Positions 44,108 through 57,256 of a DNA stretch of 64,000 nucleotides are shown here, piece after piece. The DNA comes from Adineta vaga (lineage: Eukaryota > Rotifera): the NCBI GenBank assembly GCA_021613535.1, contig CP075496.1:13330001-13394000 (forward strand), written 5' to 3'. The notes under the pieces are model-generated. The model searched no databases. It saw only the letters and a list, made by a program, of their open reading frames with translations, and was not told the origin of the DNA. Within the stretch, counting starts at the first letter, position 1, and each line of letters begins with the position of its first letter. The position numbers and the translations under genes were made by a program.

Positions 44108-47100
44108 TTACCGAATCAGGTCATCGGGTTGATGATGAAATGAATATCGAAGTTGCTGTTGTTGTCTTTCAGCGTCTAAATTCATACGACGAAATTCATT
44201 TTCATTATGATCACGTATTGATCGTTCTCGAGCATTTAATCGAGAGAGATCTTCATGGCGCGGTGGCATCTAAGGGAAAAGAAAGAAAATCCATATAAAT
44301 ATTTGTTAAAATGTGATAAGCAAAAAAAATAAAGTTTACTTGAAGTTGATTAGCAGCAAGTGCTAATGACATTGGATCAAATCGAGAGCTATTAGCGAAC
44401 ATAAATGCCATTAATTCACGTTCACGTGATAGATTATGCATTGCTTCTAGACTTGACATTGACGGGGAAGAATGTGATGGTGGTGGTGGACCAGATGAAT
44501 GTAATAGTGGACTGGCATGGGAAAGACCTATAATTACCATATAGAAATATTGTATTTGAATGTATTGAGAAGAAAAAATTACTTGAAAGTGGGTTAGGAA
44601 ATGGCATCATCGGTGGTGGAGGTAAGCTAGGTCCACTTGAATTATTTGCTGCTGATGATGATGATGGTGATGACGATGATGGATCATTATTGTTATTTAA
44701 ATGAAGATGTGTATGCGAATGGGAATGAACATGTGAATGATTATGTGTACCATTAGTACCAGAATTTGCAGACGACGATGATGACGAATTTGCTGATGGT
44801 GATGGCGGAACAGCTGATACAGATGATGGAGGACCAAATGGTGAAATCATACTACGGTAACGTGGATCAAGTAGAAAAGCAGCGGTTGTCGGATCAAAAC
44901 TGCCTGGAGATGGACGGCCAACATTAGCATTAAAATGTGATTGAGCAGCAAATAATTGAGCAGCTGCTACGGGATTCATTAAACGTAAACCCAATGGATC
45001 AAACTGACGTAATGCACCACTATCATGTGGTGATGGACCAAAGGGTGACGAAAAATTTAAGGGTGGTGGTCCACTAGCACCATTTCCAGGTGGTTTAGAT
45101 GCACCAGAAAGAGCATGTAATGGCATCGGATGAAATAAGGAACTACTACGATTCATTAATAATGCATCATGATGAGCATTTAATGGTGAAAATAATGGTG
45201 GTGGAGCAGATGGATGAAGTAAAGGAGATCCTTTGTCCAATGAAAAAGGTAATTTCTACAGAGAAATTCATAAAAATAGTTATAAAAACAATTTTTTCTT
45301 CTTTGAACATATCTACGTACGGATAAATTACGTTCTTCTTGTTTCATTCCCATCATCATCATCGCTGCTGCATTAGCAGCTGATGATGGCACAGATGATA
45401 ATGAAGATAGAGATGAAGTGTTTTGTTGTGAATGCTGCTGCTGCTGCTGCTGTTGTTGTTGGTGGTGGTGTTGTTGTTGATGTTGTTGCTGTTGCTGTTG
45501 TTGTTCACTACTATTCGATGATGTTTGTGATTGTTGCTTTGAACGAGTACGTGAACCACGTTTAAGCATAATATCAGTACGTGCACAAGAATTTTGTGTT
45601 CTGGAACGATCATATACTTGTAGTAAAACAATTCCTTGAGATTTATTATAGCATTCTAATAAAGAAAATAAGAAAAAACGTGTTTTTCATTGCTCTTAAT
45701 AGAAATTTTGAGATTGATTTCATTACCTCTTTCGCATGTTACTGGTGCTGGTCCATCATCACAGATGATTTCATTAGTAGCATTCGTTGAACTATCTGAT
45801 GTATTACCATCATCAACTATATCAGTTGTTAATAGATCATTATCTTTTGATTCATGTATGGATGATGGTATTAGCAAAGGTGGCGGTGGTATAGAAAGAG
45901 ATGATGGAGTGACATCACCACTGAGAATTGTTGGATGCATAGGTGTTGATTTTGGTGTATGATTGAGACTATTTGAATGCGATCGATGTGATGATGGAGA
46001 ATCTGATTCTTCTATTTAGACGAAGAAAAAAGAAAATAAATGAACTTGTTTTTGTTTTTACAAAGATTTACCTTTAGATATGCGTCGTTGATCAGGACTA
46101 TGAATAGATGTTTTTGAAGTACGAGAAAATGCTGAACGAGGTGAGGATAATAGTGATGGTTGTAAAAGATTTGAATGAAATGCTGAAGATGATTCATTTG
46201 CATTTGTTTGTTCTGTTTTGATTATGGTTGATGATGGAGATACAATTAGATTTGGATTTGTTTGTTTAGTATGATCAATAAGAATTTTATTTGTAATCTT
46301 AGCAGCACCATTGGAAAGAATTGATGAAGTAGGTGAGTTAATTTCTTGTTTACATGTCGTTGAATTAATTATTAATGATGGTAATGGTTGAGAAAGTGTA
46401 GGTGATGATAAATCATCTGTTTTGATTAAGAAACCTGATGTTGTTATCGGAGGAATGGAATCGGAAGATTCTAAAAGAAAAACGAAAAACAACATGATTT
46501 ATAGTCATTGATTAGAATTCCATATGATAGAATCTACCTGTTAATGGTTTTTCATTTTCTTGTTCTTCTGTTTTGATTCCACTGTTGATTATTGATTCGT
46601 TTCTACCGTTATCTTCTTCATCTTCATCTTCTTGTTTTATTGATGATGTTTGTTCATTAGCACGAGTTTTCTTTTTCGAACGTGTTGATAATGTTTTAAC
46701 ATTTTCTTCTGATTTTTCAACAGTTGCTGTTGAAGATGGAGGTAAGGATGATGTGGAGGACGATGTTGGTGTTGGAGATGATGATTGTTTTAATTTATTT
46801 CGTTTTCGTTTACTACTAGTACTATTACTTGGACTTGTTTCATTCAATGGTTTAAATAGATAAGGTGGTGGTTCTTGATTAATAATTGGCATTTCACCAT
46901 ATTTTTTATAATACATACGACAATCATAACATAATTGTTGACTATCACGTCCACCAGCTTGTAAATCTTTTGCTGTAGTTTGACAATGACGACAAAATTG
47001 TTCATCAGTGTCTGTTGCTCCATTATCATCATTATCAGAATTATGTTCAGATTCATCTTTATTATTTGCTTTTGCATTTCGTTGTTTAGCTGGCGTAGGT

Positions 47101-50100
47101 GTAGTTGATAAATTAACAGAAGTTGAACATGGACGTTGTCGACGACGTGGACGACTTGATTGTGCTTGAGGAGTTTTCTTCCATAGATAATAGAATTCAA
47201 CAAGTTCAGATGTTTCTTTATGCGGTAAATGTTCTTTACGTATACGATAGAAATTCTTTCCATATTGTCTTAAACCTTTAATAAATTTCTTTTGATCTTC
47301 ATCTGACCATTTCCTATCGATACCTTTTGGTATTGGACATTTAACTAATGCTTGTATCGCACGTTTACAATCATAATCATGATTATGTAAAGTGGTTAAT
47401 GCATTAATTGTTGTATCATCACGTTGGGCGACATCATACATATCTTCTGGTAAACCTCGATCACACATGCCAGCAAATGCTGCAATTGATCGAGCAGCTT
47501 GTAAATACATAGATAAATCAATATCAGATGTTTTATTTTTCCATAATAATTCTTCACGTAATAAACTCGGCAAATCATCATTAAGATCGTTTGTCAATGT
47601 TGATGATGAATAAGATTTTAGAAGTGGTAATTTGGCTTGATGTGATGGACCAACACGTATTTCACCTTGCGTGTTCGCCAGTCTGCGTGCTTCCGGATTG
47701 TATGTTAAAATATAAAAGAATGTATCCGGATCGGGTTTGAACGCACGAGCTTCTTCAATATCTTGATAATGTGCGACACGGCACCGGCCTCTGAATTAAA
47801 TACGAAAATGTTTAGATAGACAAAACAAATCTTTATACATAGACATACATATATATATATAAATGAGTATGTATGTATGTAATAAGTACACATTCTTTGT
47901 TCTCTTTTCCTTGTCAAGAGATTACAGTTGTCGTTCGTCATTTTTTCTTCTTCTCTTTCACTCGATTCTTTCTTTTTATTCTATTCTGTATTCAAGTCAA
48001 TAAGGTTTTAAATGTTCTTCTTACTTAATGTGTACGGCCGGGTAGAATTCTTTGATTTCCGATACGAATAATTCTCGACCAATAATATATGGATCTTGTA
48101 TTATACCAGAGTCTTTCGTTTGTTTATCTTTAATTGATGTTGTTGTTTGATTGTTACCCTCTTTAAGAAAGAAAATAAGATATATAAATAAATAAATAAA
48201 TAAATCTTTGTCTATTGAGATTTATACCGTTTTTTTCTTTTCTATAGAAAAAACAACAAAAAGCATCAAGTAATTTAGTTTTCTTTTAGATGAATGAACG
48301 GAAATCATGTCGACAACGACAATGACTACTCTTCTTGCTTATTCGCGCTCTCTTCTTATTTCTCTCACACATATATATACATTCATACAGAATCAAAAAG
48401 GCAGTGTGAGGGTGTACGATGAAGCAAACGAGTCAATAGAAAAAGAAAACTGAAAAAAAGGAAAGAAAAAGAAAAGAAGACGCGAGAGCTCGCCTCAGTC
48501 CTTGAAACTAATCAATCATTCTTCTGTTAGTCGAAGCACAGCACGACAGCTTATCAGGTGTGGATTATTGACATTTAAAAGATTTTCTGATCGATTAAAT
48601 AAAAATATAAAGAAAAAAGAAAACGATGAATCTATATCAACGAATAAAATGAACATCTACTAAGAGAAAAAGTCGAAGAAAAACATGTAAGATCGCGTGT
48701 CGACACGCCCATTTGACCGATCTATTGAGAAGGGTGTTCAACTTCTATTCTCTTAACTCGACTCACAATTCGTCGATGAATTAAAAGCGGCGTACAACAC
48801 ACACATTTATACATATATGTACATATTCAAACACAGCAATGTATATTAGTGCGACGCGCGAGTTGTCGTTGTCGTTCTACTCCGTGTGTGTCATTAACCA
48901 GAAATTATAACATGCATACACACACACACATACATATATGAAGAGAAACGATCAACTTGCCAAGTGCGATAAGACATATATATATATATATATATTCATA
49001 GCAAAGTAAAAAAAAGGAGAAGGAGAACTATAATGCTGATAGATATAATCACATAATAAATAATATACATATCAGAAAGAAAACAAATGAAATTGATAAT
49101 TTGTTACTTATTTAAAATAATAATTTTTTCATTTATTCTTTATAAATTACCTTCGTTTCGACATGAAATATATGATGCAAAATGTGCATGTTAAGTGTGA
49201 AAAGAAAGGGTATAGAACAACTCGAACCATAATGGACATATACAAATGATAGAGAAAAAGAGAATGAGCAGCGCATAGAGAGAGAGAAACAGTTAGTGTG
49301 TGAGAGCTCGTTGTTGCTAGTGTCACCTTAATAAGGAACAAACTGACGTCGTGTCACGGTCCTTCTTTTTCTCTTCTCTATATATGTATGTGTGCATTCG
49401 TTCTCTCTCGTTTTTTTACTATACAACAGTGTCTTAGGAGCGTGCAAGGCTGATGCTTTTTGAAGAGGAAGAAAAAGAAAACAACAAACGATGCATACAG
49501 CAACAATTCATTGCTCGTCATTGAATTGCTTTAGATAAAGATATATTAGAAAGATTTTATTATTTATTACTATGGCATGAGCCACGGCGAATACTCTGAT
49601 ACATACAACAATTCTTTATCTTATGTTATTTAATGATAAAACAGGGTGTGAATATATATGTTTGACTCAAATGTTTTGCTTCCGATAGATAAAGCGAATA
49701 AAAGGTTGTTAAAGAAAAGAAAAGAAAAGAGAAAATAACTAAGAAAGATACCTCGATCAAGAATGATGCGAACATATAAATATATACAGAACGAGAAAAA
49801 AAAGAGTCAGTTGATCCGATTAATCAATCACTTATGGTATCGGATGTGTTTCTGTTTGTTCGGCTCGATGAACCCATACATATGCATACACAAACCATAT
49901 AATGACACGAAATATGAATACTTGAATAAGACTCTTTTTCTATTTATGTTTCTTTTTCTTTTTTTTTCTTCTTTCATTCTATATATTTCTAATTGATGTG
50001 GTAGTGATGGTTCGTTTGTTATAATCGCTGTTGTTATTCTTAAATAATCAACAGCAAAAAAAAACGAAGAAAAAGAAGAAGAAGAAGAAGAAAGAATACA

Positions 50101-52862
50101 GAATGAGTACGAAGGGGAGTTATAGATATTTCTTTTCTTTTGCTGAGACCATAGAAAGTGAAAAATGATAATTACACAGACATGGCATCATATGCATGTA
50201 ACGATAAATCAAACAAGACGATGACGATAAATAGAAAACACATACTTATAATGAGTACAAAATGAAGCAAGAGCAAAAGGCATCATATAGATATATAGAT
50301 ATATAAATACAACAAAAAAGTTGATATTTTGCTCTTGCTTGCATACGCATTACTACTTAAAAGGATTTCTATTATTGTTGTTGTTTGAGTGAAGAAAGAA
50401 GACGAGAGAAGAGAAGAACGACTTGCCGCCATCACTACTTCGTCGATCGATGATTACACTAGACTGATTATTATCTGTGTTTCGTTGAGTTCTCCGTTGT
50501 TCGTCGCTCATTTTCACGCGCTATCTCCTTTCTATCCTCTTGTCTTCTTCTTCTTCTTCTTCTTCTTTTCTTTGGACTCTCATCATTCTTCATCGATGAA
50601 TTATATACATTCTAACAATAATTTGACAGTGGTTATATGCTTGGTCTCAATGCGAACGCGAACACATATATACATATATATATATCGTGAAAGACGAGAG
50701 TATGTTATAGTTGAAGGCAAAGACGACGAATGAAGAGTGGGTACATAGAAAGAAGAAAGAAATTCTTTACACTACTATCACCATTGAGTACTAGATGTCA
50801 GTATGTCGAGTAAAAGAGCGAGAGAAAGAGAGGAAATCTCTCCACACATGCCGATCAATACCACTTGTCAATAGTACTAGTAGCACTCTTATCTCTCAAT
50901 ATGCCATTGAAGAGAATTGAATTTTAATGATAGATGACTATGTGCTATGTCTACGACTAATTACATCGATTTATATGAAATAATAATGATCATCATCATC
51001 ATAATAATAATAATAATAATAATAGCAATAACAATAATGATGATGACACTATTTTTCTTTACTCACCTATAATAGTGTATACGTTTAAGTATGTATGTAT
51101 GTATGTATAGACGATAGAATAAGGTAAAGCATAACAAAATCAATCACATATGTAAAAAAAAAAGAAAAACGACACCATACATAACATCAGTGTCGACGAC
51201 TACGATGTGATATTGTTCTTCTCTATTTGTTCCTCCGGCAGTTAAAGAGAGTAAGCAGAAACTCCTGTTGAGAGACAAAGACAACGCGAAAGAGAAGAAC
51301 AGCGACAATAATGACAAACTACTTCATGCAAACATACGTGTGGCGAACACATACTGGCGAGAAGAGCAATAAACAATCAACGTATATATGCGCATAGACT
51401 GTTATATAGATATATAAATACATGACGATTAAAATTTTTTAATCGAAGAGAAAACAAAATATGACTATTATTGTTACTATTGCTTTTGTTTAGTTATTCA
51501 TAGTCAAACTCGAAACTAAATGAATTGGATTGACATATATTTTCTCAAAGATAATCTGTCAATTTTGTAAAAGGAAGAACAAGAAGAAGATGAAAGAAAA
51601 GAAAATCTCTCGACAGAAATAACACAACAAATAGTGCAACGAGAAAAAATGTCGATAAAGTATAAGAACGTTAGAGAATAACTTACTTGACTAACTATGA
51701 CAGTTACTCTTGTAAACTAGTAATCGTTGTAGTAACACGTCATGCAACAAATACGCATTGTTCTTCTGACGAAGATATGAAGAATGTGTTTATAAATATA
51801 TTATTATATGCATCAATTTCTTCTTCTCTCGACTTCTTATGATACGTACAAGAATGATGATGATGAATAGAGTAGTAGCATTCTTTTCTCGAGGGATCAG
51901 ATGAACCAATTTATATAGAGAAAAGAATGTTTGTTAAAACTCACAATGAATACATATTAAATTTAGACACGTATTCATTTTCAAAAATCATTTATTTACA
52001 TTTCAAATAATTTACTTTGACTTAACAGAATAGAATATTTGATGATAATAATAATATTATTATTATCAATTATATGTACTTATTTCTTAGTTTTAACTAG
52101 AGTATATACTTTTACTAGCCTAAGAGAATAGAACGATAGAATAAGAAAAAAAAATGACATTTTCCTATATAAATTATTATTATCCAATGATTTATATAGA
52201 CATTGGCTGACGCTTCCATCACGACTCGCGTCAATACAGATCGGAGATGAATAGAAAGAAATGAGAAGAGAAGGACAACATAGAAGTCTATTGAACGAAT
52301 AAAGAATTTAAAGGTAATACTTACGATTTTCATGATAACGATCTTCAATAAGAAGATGATAAAGATTCGGTGGAATTTCAGCCGGTCGATAGTACCAACG
52401 AACTTCTAACATCACATGATCTTTTCTTGTCTGCAAAAAGAAAATCAATAGAAAAAGGAGAATTCCTTTGAGACATCATTCTTTTGTAACTTACTAAACG
52501 GAAATCTAAAATACAAGCGATTGAATAGGGTTCAGCTTGTTTATTTGTTTCCAAATAAACATGATCTAAATTTCCAGAAGAAAATTAAATTTTATACAAC
52601 AGTCTAATTCATTTTTCTTCACCTCCAACTCGATAACAGATTCCATTTTTATCAGTATGTGATTCAATTTTTTCATCTTTAAATGTATGTCGATTTGATT
52701 TATTTGTCGATGTTGTTACACGAGTTGTTAATGGTTTATTCGTATTACTATTATTCTGTGCACGAAGACGTTCTTCCAAACCTTGAAATAAAAAGAAAAT
52801 CATAGTTTATTCAACCTGTAAATTTGTTATGTATGATTACTTTGCTCGTCTTCAGCGTCCAT
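44108..52862 (-). CDS. RERE: RERE / atrophin corepressor (BAH-ELM2-SANT-GATA-atrophin)
   Basis: ATG at 52862 (MDAEDEQ), stop at 44108. The BAH part comes from exons at 52325-52800: GICYRVGGE, DHVYLETNKQAEPYSIACIL, DHVMLEVRWYYRPAEIPPNL. After a 4.2-kb intron come ELFVSEIKEFYPAVHIK, GRCRVAHYQDIEEARAFKPD and FFYILTYNPEARRLANTQGE (ELM2 side), RDDTTINALTTLHNHDYDCK, the SANT block WSDEDQKKFIKGLRQYGKNF, and a GATA finger with CRHCQTT and CYDCRMYYKKYGEMP. Ser/Pro-rich low complexity, a Gln/His tract and the atrophin HSHVHSHSHTHLHL motif follow. Atrophins recruit HDACs and act as nuclear-receptor corepressors. The match to RERE and Drosophila Grunge is strong in every domain. It lies 157 bp downstream of the PPP6C stop on the same strand. 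Confidence 0.93.
45434..45512 (-). repeat. Gln/His-coding trinucleotide tract in RERE
   Basis: CTG/TTG/GTG triplets on the plus strand are read as CAG, CAA and CAC on the minus strand, encoding runs of Gln broken by His. Vertebrate atrophin-1 also carries a polymorphic poly-Gln tract. Confidence 0.85.
50986..51023. repeat. (CAT)n(AAT)n microsatellite
   Basis: CATCATCATCATAATAAT then repeated AAT triplets, inside the RERE intron. Confidence 0.85.
52044..52067. repeat. Perfect 24-bp AT palindrome
   Basis: GATAATAATAAT followed directly by its reverse complement ATTATTATTATC, without a loop, in the RERE intron. Confidence 0.8.
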
Positions 52863-52864
52863 AT

Positions 52865-52876
52865 CTATAAATGCAT
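52865..52876 (-). promoter_or_regulatory. 3'-splice-site-like AG next to the RERE ATG
   Basis: On the minus strand TTTATAG ends two bases before the RERE ATG. Together with the 157-bp gap to PPP6C it may be a trans-splice acceptor, or the end of a 5'UTR intron. Confidence 0.45.
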
Positions 52877-53019
52877 ACGGATAAAAAAAATAATCTAGAA
52901 GAAGAAAAAAATATTCGTTTTTTTTGTTGCTATACACAATTAAACACTGTTAGGACAAAGACAATCAAAAAACAGCAGAAATTCTCAAGAGTCTTTTGCT
53001 TATAATTTATTCTTAGAGT

Positions 53020-54071
53020 TTAAAGAAAATACGGTGTCGTCGTTTTCGAAGGAATAATTCGTTGATTGTCAGGGACAGCATTGAATATTTTGGTTTCATG
53101 ATTAGTAGCTGTATGAAAAGCAAGTATGGCCGCAATATTTCCACAACGATAACAATAATTGGGTGCTGACCAGACGGTGACAAGATGGTCTTCAAACATA
53201 AATTTAATGCCTGAAACGACGAAGACAAGACCTATATTTAGAAATGATTGATCAGATCAATTCATTACCTTCTTGAACAAGTTGATGCGCACGACAAATC
53301 AAACTTAATTGATTATTATGCATAAATTGACTTGTTGGTTTTTCTCCGAATAACCATCCTGCACCACGTGGTGATACAGCCCACCAATCGATATCATCGG
53401 GATCGGACCACATTAAATCACAAAAACCACCACGATGTGGAATTTCTTGATCACGTTCAATTGTACGCATTTGATCAATTGTACCTATATCTGGTGAAAG
53501 TCCACCTAAGATAAAATAAAAATCAATGAATCAAATAAATCCTCTCTCTATTCAAATGTTTACCATGAATACATAAAACTTCATTGTCAATCAATGCACC
53601 AATTGGCATAAGATCAAATAAACGACAACAAAATCTCCATAAATTGGCATTGCCATATTTTTTCATACATTCATCATAAAATCCGTAAACTTGTGTAACT
53701 TGCCGTGATTCATGATTTCCACGTAATAACGTTATACGATCGGGCCATTTAGCTTTAAAAACAAGTAGTTGTGTTAATGTTTCTAAACTATAATAGCCTC
53801 GATCAACAAAATCTCCCATAAATATATATTGTGTATCAGGTGGATAGCCACCTGTTCGAAATAATTCTTGAACATCATAATATTGTCCATGTAAATCGCC
53901 ACAAATAGTTACCGGTGAAAATATTGGTTGAACATTTGATTCTTCAAGGAAAATATCTGATATTATTGTACATAATTGTTTAAAATCTGTTTCAGGTAAA
54001 TATTTGCAATCTTTAATCCATTCGAGCCATCGATCAACATCTCCATTAGCATTGGAATGATTTTCATTCAT
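53020..54071 (-). CDS. PPP6C: Serine/threonine protein phosphatase 6 catalytic subunit
   Basis: Three exons; ATG at 54071, TAA at 53020. Reads [20 protein letters not shown], the metal-binding [19 protein letters not shown] and RGNHESR motifs, [74 protein letters not shown] and the C-terminus TTTPYFL. The PP2A-like core with CKYLPE and [11 protein letters not shown] is PP6 rather than PP2A (DYFL after VTRRTP) or PP4. PP6 associates with SAPS and ankyrin subunits and dephosphorylates Aurora A and splicing or DNA-damage factors. A short N-terminal extension ([11 protein letters not shown]) precedes the usual start. It lies 118 bp after the U2AF1 stop. Confidence 0.93.
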
Positions 54072-54074
54072 GAT

Positions 54075-54092
54075 CTGAAATAATAAACAACA
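54075..54092 (-). promoter_or_regulatory. 3'-splice-site-like tract before PPP6C
   Basis: On the minus strand TTTATTATTTCAG ends three bases before the PPP6C ATG. The gap to the upstream U2AF1 stop is only 118 bp, too short for an ordinary promoter plus 3'UTR plus 5'UTR intron of normal layout; a trans-splice acceptor is the simplest reading. Confidence 0.5.
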
Positions 54093-54189
54093 CAAATTTA
54101 TTTATTTGAATTTTGTTTTCTGGGTTTTCTTTTCTCTCGCGCAGTTTAGTTTATTCAAGTGAATAGAAAATGTCTAGTTGTTTTTCAAT

Positions 54190-55499
54190 TTAACGTCGAC
54201 GATCTCGTTCACGAGATCGAGAACGATCACGATTTGACGGTGATCGAGAGCCACCTGGTGGTTTCTTTTGACGCCGTTGATACAAACGCTTTCGCAAATC
54301 TTTGGAAATCTAAAATAGACAAAATTATACAATGTAGAAAGAGGACAAAACACATAGTTCAATTCAACTTACCGGTTTCAAATGCATAAAGTTGCAAAAA
54401 CCACCACGAGGACAATCCCTAAAATACAAAGAAAAAAAGAATCAACTATTGTCTTTAATGTTCATTTATCCACTTGATAATTAGCCATGCTTCTATCTAA
54501 GATAAGTAATAGCCTTGAAAGAATTTCCAATAAATCATTTTATTCATATCTTATTAAATACCGTTTCAAAGGACGAATATTGTGAACTCAACTGATACTA
54601 GACAAACAGAATAATATGAATCTACAAGATATCAATGAATACTTCACGATAGAAAGATGAACAATAGCTTACGAAATCATATTAATACGATTTAAAAGAA
54701 GACTAGCTTTGAATTTGATTGATAATAACTGGTTTCCTATCGAGAATTTAATCCAGAAATCTAAATAGATCTAACCATACAAAGAAAAAAAAACAACTGA
54801 TTCTTTTCCTTAGAATACCAGCAAACGGAGAATATCATGACCTTTTTGTTTCTAAACTAATCATAAGTATTGATCCTCTAAATGATCGGTTCGTTGACGA
54901 TTTTTTCAAGATAAGAAAAAAAAGCAGATTGATAAAATTTTCAATTTCCTTACCCCATTTGATATTGTCGACAACAAGCTTCATGAAAATCAGTTACAGG
55001 ACTTAATTCAGCATAAACAGCACGTCCATCAAACCAACGATTATTAAGATCAACAACAGCCTTTTCTGCGTCTTCTTCGAAATGAAATTTTACATAGCAA
55101 TTACCTAAATAGAAATAATAATAATCAAACAAAAGTGTTTCTATCATTTTTAGAAAACTTACCAGCTAAATGTTCGGATAAATTGTCACAAATATTCATT
55201 TCTTCAATTTCACCATATTTTCTTTCTAATTCAACAAATAATTCTTCAAATGTATCATCAAAATGTTCTTGAATACGTTCTTCTGTAATATCATCCACAA
55301 TAAATGATTTATCAGCTTTTTGTGAACTATTTTCTAAACTTAGATAAAGATTTTTCAATAAAATCGTTTGACTAAACGTTGGTTTGTTGTGTAATTTCGA
55401 GCAATGTTCACCATGTCGACATGCACCAATTTTAAAGAAAAACGAACAATTAACTTTATCTTTTTCTGTACCAAATATCGATGCAAGATAATCAGCCAT
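54190..55499 (-). CDS. U2AF1: U2 snRNP auxiliary factor small subunit (U2AF35)
   Basis: ATG at 55499, TAA at 54190. The first CCCH zinc finger reads FGTEKDKVNCSFFFKIGACR then HGEHCSKLH. The U2AF homology motif (RRM-like) reads YGEIEEMNICDNLSEHLAGN, CYVKFHFEEDAEKAVVDLNN, RWFDGRAVYAELSPVTDFHE. The second CCCH finger is ACCRQYQMGDCPRGGFCNFM, and a short RS-type tail follows (SRSPSNRDRSRSRERDRRR). This is the full U2AF1 layout, about 230 residues. U2AF35 recognises the AG of the 3' splice site with U2AF65. One intron of about 530 bp separates the second finger. It is divergent with HSD17B12 (249 bp between). Confidence 0.95.
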
Positions 55500-55748
55500 T
55501 GATTTTAATTATCTTCAATATTTGACACCACGTTGTATACAATGTATAGAAGACGAGCAAATACAAAACGAACAAACACAATACGTTCTTTCTTTCTTCT
55601 ATATCTCATCCATAGAATATTCTATGGATGCATTAATTTCATTGGTCGAAAATTTATAATAAAAAAAAGAAAATAACAAATATTTTTTCTTTCTATTCTG
55701 ATGATATTTTTTGAAGAAAAGAAAAGGTAATCAAAAATTAAAATTGTA

Positions 55749-57256
55749 ATGGGTTTCTTGGCCACAACTGGAGCATTTGCACTTGTCTATGTTGCAGCAC
55801 GTCTCGCTGCATTTTTCTATCGACTTCTATGTCCAAAGAAACTTGATATAAGAAAATTCGGCGAATGGGCGTTAGTTACTGGTAGTACAGATGGTATTGG
55901 AAAAGCATATGCTATTGAATTAGCTAAGCGAGGTAGACAAATAAAAGATAAATGAAAACTAAAATGAATGTAAATTGTATTGTTATTATTAATTAGGACT
56001 TAATATCATTTTAATTAGTCGAACGAAAGAAAAATTAGAACAAGTAGCAAAAGAAATTCATAGCAAAAATTCAAATGTACAAGTTAAAACCATTGCTATT
56101 GATTTTACAAGTATGATATTTTTATTTAATTGAAAGAAATTTAATTAGTAATTGATTTGACGTACATCTGTTCACCTTCATAGTGAAACATCTCCATAAC
56201 AAATTTCAATAACTTTGTTTATGTGTTATTTGTTGTGGTTTTTTTTTCATAGAATTATAGAAACAGAATGATATATTGGACATTCAAAAAAGTACAAGTA
56301 TTACAAAGATATAGATGGATGAATCAGAGATATTTTTAACAAGATGAAAACTCGTATCTGAGGGACAATCACGACATAATAGCTAAATTGTAATATTGAG
56401 CAATGATTTAGTTCACTTTATATAGATTTTGTGCTATTAATTAGGTAATTGAATGGATTTTGTTTTCATTATTTAGAAGATAATTCAATCTACACGACAA
56501 TTCGTGAAGAGATTCATGGTTTGGATATTGGTATCCTAGTCAATAATGTTGGAATGTCATATGAATATCCTGAATTCTTTGATAAAGTTGAAGATAGTGC
56601 TAAATTAGTACATAATATGATTCGGTGTAATGTTGATTCCGTTGCATATTTAACTCAAATGATTTTACCAGGTATGAATCTATTCTTCTGTTTAAATTTA
56701 AGTTTAATTTTATTATCTTTGTTCAGATATGCTTCAGAAACGTCGCGGTCTCATTGTTAATCTTTCTAGTGTCTCAGGTCGACGACCCGTACCATTATTA
56801 GGTCTCTATTCTGGTACAAAGGGATTCGTAGATTTGTTTTCAAGGTTAGTAAAACATTAATGTCTGTTGATATTTTGTAAATATTGTTCTTGTATAGATC
56901 ATTGGCTGCTGAATGTGCATCTCGTGGTGTTTTAATTCAATCATTATGTCCAGGTTTTGTTGTTAGTAAATTATCAGGCATTCGTAAATCATCTCTATTC
57001 TCTCCAACACCAGAAAAATTTGTATCTAGCGCAATTGATCGTGTTTCACTTCCATTTACAACCGGATATTGGGCACATGAACTTCAAGTAAATTGTAGAA
57101 CATTTGTGAATAACAAAACTTTTCTTTGTTTGATTTATATTTATTTAGGATTTTGGTCAATCTCTTCTACCAGATTTCCTTTCCAATAAAGCTACAATGT
57201 ATGTTTTAGGTGGTGTTCGTGCTAGAGCGTTAAAAAAACGTAATCGTGCACAATGA
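55749..57256 (+). CDS. HSD17B12: Very-long-chain 3-oxoacyl-CoA reductase (17-beta-HSD12 type)
   Basis: Five to six exons; ATG at 55749, TGA at 57254-57256, about 310 codons. An N-terminal hydrophobic helix ([20 protein letters not shown]) is followed by [20 protein letters not shown] with the cofactor-binding TGSTDGIG. Then come [19 protein letters not shown], the [13 protein letters not shown] strand, and the catalytic set N-S-Y-K in [20 protein letters not shown] then [15 protein letters not shown]. The end is ALKKRNRAQ. This is the ER-bound short-chain dehydrogenase subgroup (KAR/HSD17B12, LET-767) that reduces 3-ketoacyl-CoA in fatty acid elongation. An intron of about 360 bp lies between 56111 and 56475. 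Confidence 0.92.

Larger units (their letters stand above)
48161..52324 (-). other. Long RERE intron (4.2 kb) rich in simple repeats
   Basis: Donor C|GTAAG (exon ends 52325) and acceptor TTAAAG (exon starts 48160) join HEN-C and AG-GGTAAC in phase. It contains (TAAA)n near 48184-48204, (TA)n near 48979-48994, GAA repeats near 50064-50092, (CTT)n near 50545-50567, (TAA)n near 50999-51023 and (GTAT)n near 51090-51110. No nested gene recognised; several low-complexity frames are discounted. Confidence 0.85.

Noticed and set aside
45383-45565. Plus-strand Ala/Val-rich frame
   Set aside because: Antisense of the RERE Gln/His tract.
46573-46863. Plus-strand Ser-rich frame
   Set aside because: Antisense of the RERE Glu/Asp and Ser-rich exon, no own codon style.
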